9,610 bases of DNA from Candidatus Brocadiaceae bacterium (lineage in GTDB: Bacteria; Planctomycetota; MHYJ01; JACQXL01; CAKKQI01): assembly GCA_919901895.1 (NCBI GenBank), contig CAKKQI010000426.1, forward strand, positions 1-9,610, in the 5' to 3' direction. The position numbers and the translations under genes are program-made. Below the pieces are notes generated by a model, which was not told the origin of the DNA, did no database searches, and saw nothing but the letters and a program-made list of their open reading frames with translations. This document shows, piece by piece, positions 6,725 through 9,610 of the stretch; position 1 is the first letter of the stretch; the number at the start of each line of letters is the position of its first letter.

Positions 6725-8113
6725 TTAAATACCGTATTTTTTTATTTTATAACGGAGCGAACGAAAACTGATCTGGAGCAACTGGGCGGCGCGGGTTAAT
6801 TGACCACCCGTCATTTCAAGAGATTTAAGAATATATTTTATCTCCATTTCCTTTACTTTTTCATCCAGATTTGTTCCGCTGTCAAAAGGTAATTCTGATT
6901 TCCCTAAAGCAACGTTATCAGACAGAGTATCAGTCCAGGGCCTGAAATCACTCCTGAAATCGGACGGCTGGATCTCCTTATTTTCGGTCAGAGCCACGGC
7001 CCGCTGAATAGTATTTTCTAATTCACGAACATTACCAGGCCAATTATAGTTTAAAAGCATCTGCAGGGAAACCGGAGAAAACATATCCACATTTTTTTTC
7101 ATAATCCGACTATATTTATTCAGAAAATAACCGGCCAGCAACGGGATATCATCCTTGCGTTCCCGCAACGGAGGGATATTGATGGAAATGACATTTAAAC
7201 GATAATAAAGGTCTTCGCGGAAAGTTCCGGCCTGGACCCTTTTTTTTAAATCCGTATTGGTAGCGGTAACAAACCGCACGTCCACTTTTTTAGTCTCGGT
7301 ACTGCCCACCGGTTTAAACTCTTTTTCTTCCAGAACACGCAATAATTTAACCTGGATCTGGGGCGATAATTCGCTGACTTCATCAAGAAAAAAAGTTCCC
7401 TTGTCGGCGACTTCCAGTAATCCTTTTTTATCATTTATGGCTGAAGTAAAAGAACCTTTGACGTGTCCGAACAATTCACTTTCCAGCAAATTTTCCGAGA
7501 AAGCGCCGCAATTAACAGTAATAAAAGGTTCACCGGCCCGGCCTGAATGATAATGAATCGCGCGGGCCACCAATTCTTTACCGGCGCCGCTTTCTCCGTA
7601 GATAAGAATGGTGCTGTCAGTGGCCGAGACCCGCCTGATAATATCATGAACATCTTTAATCTGGGAACTATTCCCGATAATCACCCGTAACGGCGCATCC
7701 GCCTGTGACCGGTTGTCACCGAACGCTTTAAGGATTTGTTTAAAACGTGAAGCCCGTCTTAACGTAGATTTAAGATCCTGGTCATTATCAAAAGGTTTCT
7801 TAATATAATCATAAGCCCCGTGGCGCATGGCTTCAACGGCAATTCGGTCGCTGGAAAATGCCGTAATAATAATAACGATTACGGACGGATCAATCTCTTT
7901 AAATTTTTGCATCAAAGTAATGCCGTCAATCAGGGGCATTTTAATATCCTGGATAACAATATCAAAACGCTCTTTTTTGAAAAGGTTAATAGATTCCAGC
8001 CCGTCGGTCATAACGGTTATCTCATACCCCTCTCTTGAAAGAATCACCTTCAGCAGTTCGCACATTGTTTCTTCATCATCAACGACTAAGATTTTACCTT
8101 TTTCTTCCGGCAT
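6725..8113 (-). CDS. Sigma-54-type response regulator (REC-AAA+-Fis HTH), NtrC/PilR-like
   Basis: A 462-residue activator of RNA polymerase-sigma-54. The receiver domain spans 7-122 with acidic pocket D12/D13, phospho-acceptor D56, T84 and K106. The AAA+ domain (about 144-385) has Walker A G-E-S-G-A-G-K-E at 173-180, Walker B F-F-L-D-E at 241-245, the T-F-R-E-D-L-Y-Y-R-L arginine region at 297-306 and W-P-G-N-V-R-E-L-E at 358-366. The sigma-54 contact loop reads GSFTSA at 220-225, where the canonical form is GAFTGA; the key F and T are kept. A Fis-type helix-turn-helix occupies 429-462 and ends S-F-R-S-L-R-Y-K-I-K-K-Y-G-I, a PilR-like ending. No histidine kinase gene is in the window, so the signal and partner are unknown. 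I saw no convincing -24/-12 promoter in the intergenic regions. The start is 11 nt after the lipoprotein gene, with a weak SD. Confidence 0.95.
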   Translation of the reverse strand: MPEEKGKILVVDDEETMCELLKVILSREGYEITVMTDGLESINLFKKERFDIVIQDIKMPLIDGITLMQKFKEIDPSVIVIIITAFSSDRIAVEAMRHGAYDYIKKPFDNDQDLKSTLRRASRFKQILKAFGDNRSQADAPLRVIIGNSSQIKDVHDIIRRVSATDSTILIYGESGAGKELVARAIHYHSGRAGEPFITVNCGAFSENLLESELFGHVKGSFTSAINDKKGLLEVADKGTFFLDEVSELSPQIQVKLLRVLEEKEFKPVGSTETKKVDVRFVTATNTDLKKRVQAGTFREDLYYRLNVISINIPPLRERKDDIPLLAGYFLNKYSRIMKKNVDMFSPVSLQMLLNYNWPGNVRELENTIQRAVALTENKEIQPSDFRSDFRPWTDTLSDNVALGKSELPFDSGTNLDEKVKEMEIKYILKSLEMTGGQLTRAAQLLQISFRSLRYKIKKYGI

Positions 8114-8124
8114 AATAATTTGAC

Positions 8125-8763
8125 CTAATTATTTTTTGGGCTATTAAGATGCTTCCGAAGTTCCATGATCGAACGCTGAACGGCATCCGACCCGGGACCG
8201 GACGGCATCAGCCGAAGATATTCTTCAAATTCCTCTATGGCTTTCTGGTACTCTTCTTTATAAGTATAACAACGACCCAATTGGTAATGAGTTTGAACCG
8301 TCGTATTAAAGTTATGAGGTTCGACCTCCTGTGCTTTTTTCAAAAAAGCAATGGCTTCATCAAACTGCTTGGCCAGGATCTGAAGAATAGCCAGCCCGAT
8401 ATAGGGGTCGGCATAATCAGATTTATATCTAACGGCGGCCTTAAAAGAATTAATAGATTTATAGTAATACTGTTTGGCCATGTCTTTTTCTTTTTTGAAG
8501 TGTACTTCATAAAGACCATAGCAGGTATAACCCAACTGATTATAAGCCTCCGCAAAATCAGGCTGTAATTGGATGGCCTTCAACAACTGCCCCTCGGCTC
8601 TTTCGTATTCTCCCTTCTGATAATAATGAATACCCATCTCAAAATAATCCTGCGGTGACCGGTAATTACCTGCCCCATTATTTTCGGGGATACAGCCGAT
8701 CAGATGAAAAATGAAAAACAAACCGATTGAAAGGATGAGCGTTTTACACTTTGAATTTTTCAT
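8125..8763 (-). CDS. TPR-repeat lipoprotein, unknown function
   Basis: A 212-residue predicted lipoprotein with tetratricopeptide repeats. The frame can be opened from a TTG at 8790. The ATG at 8763 is preferred because it begins a standard signal peptide (M-K-N-S-K-C-K, then a hydrophobic stretch at 8-22) ending in lipobox L-I-G-C with the acylated Cys at 24. The TTG extension would run through an intergenic repeat. TPR units lie at about 37-70, 71-116 (with an inserted K-rich segment, F-K-K-E-K-D-M-A-K), 117-150 and 157-190. The last shows the classic Y-x-K-A-I-E-E-F-E-E-Y-L-R-L-x-P ending. Such proteins usually act as periplasmic scaffolds, for example PilF-like pilotins or BamD-like factors, but four TPRs do not identify a partner. 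The neighbouring PilR-like regulator makes a pilus-related role conceivable, not shown. Lnt, encoded in the same run, would finish its acylation. Confidence 0.9.
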   Translation of the reverse strand: MKNSKCKTLILSIGLFFIFHLIGCIPENNGAGNYRSPQDYFEMGIHYYQKGEYERAEGQLLKAIQLQPDFAEAYNQLGYTCYGLYEVHFKKEKDMAKQYYYKSINSFKAAVRYKSDYADPYIGLAILQILAKQFDEAIAFLKKAQEVEPHNFNTTVQTHYQLGRCYTYKEEYQKAIEEFEEYLRLMPSGPGSDAVQRSIMELRKHLNSPKNN

Positions 8764-8771
8764 TTTCTTAT

Positions 8772-8875
8772 CACGAAACTCCGAAATCAAAAAAATCCCG
8801 AAACAGAATCTTCTTACTTTTAAACTTTCGTATTTTTATATATTTCCCGAAATTTCGTTATTTCGGGATTTCGTG
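8772..8875. repeat. Palindromic AT-rich intergenic repeat between ruvA and the TPR gene
   Basis: The outer arms CACGAAACTCCGAAAT (8772-8787) and ATTTCGGGATTTCGTG (8860-8875) are inverted repeats matching at 14 of 16 positions. A perfect inner hairpin CCCGAAAT (8846-8853) / ATTTCGGG (8860-8867) has a 6-base loop and shares the right arm, so two foldings compete. A further AATCCCGAAAC copy lies at about 8794-8804. The element fills the gap exactly from the ruvA stop to just before the lipoprotein start. On the minus strand A-rich rather than T-rich sequence follows the hairpin, so it is not an obvious terminator. It looks like a short dispersed repeat; other copies would lie outside the window. 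Confidence 0.55.
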
Positions 8876-9481
8876 TTAGGTTTGCTGTAATGACATTTTA
8901 ATTAAATCTTCCAACGGGCTATCAGGCCTAATTTTCTGCAGAGCACTCCGGACGGCCTTTTCGGCGGTGGCGCGCGGATAGCCCAGAGAAACCAGAGCCA
9001 GGACAGCATCGGTGATTAAATCAACACCCCGCTTTTGGGCCAGCCCATCTTTCCCCTCGCCGATTACCCATGTTTTAAATGTTTCTTTTAATTCCAGCAC
9101 AATCCGCTGGGCGGTTTTTTCACCCACCCCCTTAATCCGGCTGATAAATTCAATGTTTTCCGAAATAACCGCCTGCCGGAATTCGGCAATGGATGTTCCG
9201 GAAATAATTTTCAAGGCCGTGGTTGGCCCAATCCGATTTACCGTGGAAAGCAATGTAAAAAACTGGCGTTCCAGCGTTGAGATGAAGCCGTAAAGACGGA
9301 CATTAATTCCCTGAAGACTATTCTGGAAATCAAGTGAAACATATATTTTCACCTCTCCCGCCACCGGTAACTTTTCATAAGTAGAAACCGGAATCAATAA
9401 TTTAAAAGCAAGCCCGCCGACCTGTAATACCAGATGAGTCGGGGTTTTTTCTTTAATTTGACCGATTAAATATTCAAACAT
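8876..9481 (-). CDS. ruvA: Holliday junction branch-migration protein RuvA
   Basis: A 201-residue protein of normal length. RuvA tetramers bind Holliday junctions and recruit the RuvB motor during recombinational repair. Residues 1-66 are the OB-fold domain (M-F-E-Y-L-I-G-Q-I start, V-G-G-L-A-F near 21-26, L-Y-G-F at 63-66). Helix-hairpin-helix motifs follow at V-N-R-I-G-P-T-T-A-L (81-90) and I-K-G-V-G-E-K-T-A-Q-R-I (116-127). The C-terminal RuvB-binding domain is about 153-201 (A-L-V-S-L-G-Y at 162-168). The frame also opens from a TTG at 9514, but that extension is only translated tandem repeat; the ATG at 9481 matches the family N-terminus. SD support is weak (GGA at close spacing). The E-D acidic pin seen in E. 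coli RuvA is not evident: the segment before L-Y-G-F reads N-S-L-Q-G-I-N-V-R and is about three residues longer. ruvC and ruvB are not adjacent. Confidence 0.95.
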   Translation of the reverse strand: MFEYLIGQIKEKTPTHLVLQVGGLAFKLLIPVSTYEKLPVAGEVKIYVSLDFQNSLQGINVRLYGFISTLERQFFTLLSTVNRIGPTTALKIISGTSIAEFRQAVISENIEFISRIKGVGEKTAQRIVLELKETFKTWVIGEGKDGLAQKRGVDLITDAVLALVSLGYPRATAEKAVRSALQKIRPDSPLEDLIKMSLQQT

Positions 9482-9484
9482 AGG

Positions 9485-9540
9485 GTCCAGTAGTCCAACA
9501 GTTAAACAGTCCAATAGTCCAATAGCCTAACAGTTCAATT
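9485..9540. repeat. Seven-unit octamer tandem repeat directly upstream of ruvA
   Basis: Seven contiguous 8-bp units read GTCCAGTA, GTCCAACA, GTTAAACA, GTCCAATA, GTCCAATA, GCCTAACA and GTTCAATT on the plus strand (consensus GTCCAAYA; minus strand TRTTGGAC). The array starts 3 bp from the ruvA ATG and ends 9 bp before the upstream gene's stop. It fills most of the 68-bp gap, so it occupies the place of the ruvA leader or promoter. The degenerate units suggest an old array. Confidence 0.75.
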
Positions 9541-9549
9541 AATCTGGCA

Positions 9550-9610
9550 TTAAGAAGCGGCTGAAGACAAACAAACCCGGTTCCGCCCCTGCCGTTTTGC
9601 CTGATACATC
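9550..9610 (-). CDS. C-terminal end of a GGDEF-domain protein (putative diguanylate cyclase), partial
   Basis: Only the last 19 codons and the stop are in the window. They read MYQAKRQGRNRVCLSSAAS, and the real start lies beyond the edge. The Y-x-A-K-x-x-G-R-N-R-V pattern is the characteristic final helix and strand of GGDEF domains (usually A-D-x-A-L/M-Y-x-A-K-x-x-G-R-N-R-V), which make cyclic di-GMP from two GTP. Catalytic residues, upstream sensory domains and activity cannot be judged from this stub. The gene is in the same direction as ruvA, 68 bp away. The short tail after N-R-V shows the GGDEF domain ends the protein. Confidence 0.75.
   Translation of the reverse strand, partial: MYQAKRQGRNRVCLSSAAS

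Noticed and set aside
7827..8123. Plus-strand open frames opposite the response regulator, lnt, moeA and ruvA
   Set aside because: All are shadows of strong minus-strand genes with intact family motifs. None has its own domain or ribosome-binding site.
8764..8790. N-terminal extension of the TPR lipoprotein from a TTG start at 8790
   Set aside because: It would place nine polar residues before the signal peptide and overlap the intergenic palindrome. The ATG at 8763 gives a standard lipoprotein signal.
8846..8867. Intrinsic terminator after ruvA
   Set aside because: The hairpin is perfect, but the sequence after it on the transcribed minus strand is A-rich, not a T-run, and the genes continue in the same direction closely downstream.
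9482..9514. N-terminal extension of RuvA from a TTG start at 9514
   Set aside because: The extra 11 residues are translated octamer repeat, and known RuvA proteins begin at the position of the ATG at 9481.
9550..9610. Possible RuvC C-terminus, since ruvC often precedes ruvA
   Set aside because: The readable tail M-Y-Q-A-K-R-Q-G-R-N-R-V matches the end of a GGDEF domain, not RuvC.

Overview
All ten protein genes recognised here read right to left on the minus strand. The window looks like chromosomal housekeeping sequence from a Gram-negative-type (two-membrane) bacterium. The evidence is an Lnt lipoprotein acyltransferase, a lipobox lipoprotein, MreBCD and a sigma-54-type response regulator. 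The RuvA variant and the pair of unknown genes ahead of mreB remind me of uncultivated Planctomycetota-like lineages. That placement is from memory and is tentative; Omnitrophota or another PVC-like group is possible.

Layout in the direction of transcription (high to low coordinates): the last 19 codons of a GGDEF (diguanylate cyclase) gene; a seven-unit octamer tandem repeat; ruvA; a palindromic AT-rich intergenic repeat; a TPR lipoprotein; a sigma-54-type response regulator (REC-AAA-Fis); moeA; and lnt. From the TPR gene to lnt the gaps are only 3-12 nt, so these four genes look like one transcription unit of mixed function. The 226-bp gap after lnt (3640-3865) is the main regulatory region. 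It holds a 98-bp inverted-repeat element that overlaps the lnt stop codon, a strong sigma-70-like promoter, and a short palindrome in the predicted leader.

That promoter faces a cell-shape operon. It contains a membrane-anchored coiled-coil protein of unknown function, an 88-residue single-pass membrane protein of unknown function, mreB, mreC and the start of mreD, which runs off the window. The coiled-coil protein has the same overall plan as MreC (membrane anchor, coiled coil, C-terminal beta-rich domain). Together with the small membrane protein it is the best candidate for an undescribed component here, as a possible MreB-linked envelope factor. A 76% GC block carrying three hairpins with the same stem lies between mreB and mreC and supplies the mreC ribosome-binding site.

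I see no CRISPR array, tRNA, rRNA, transposase, phage gene or defence system. The unusual content is in the intergenic repeats, the mre-linked unknown genes, and sequence variants in RuvA and in the response regulator's sigma-54 contact loop.
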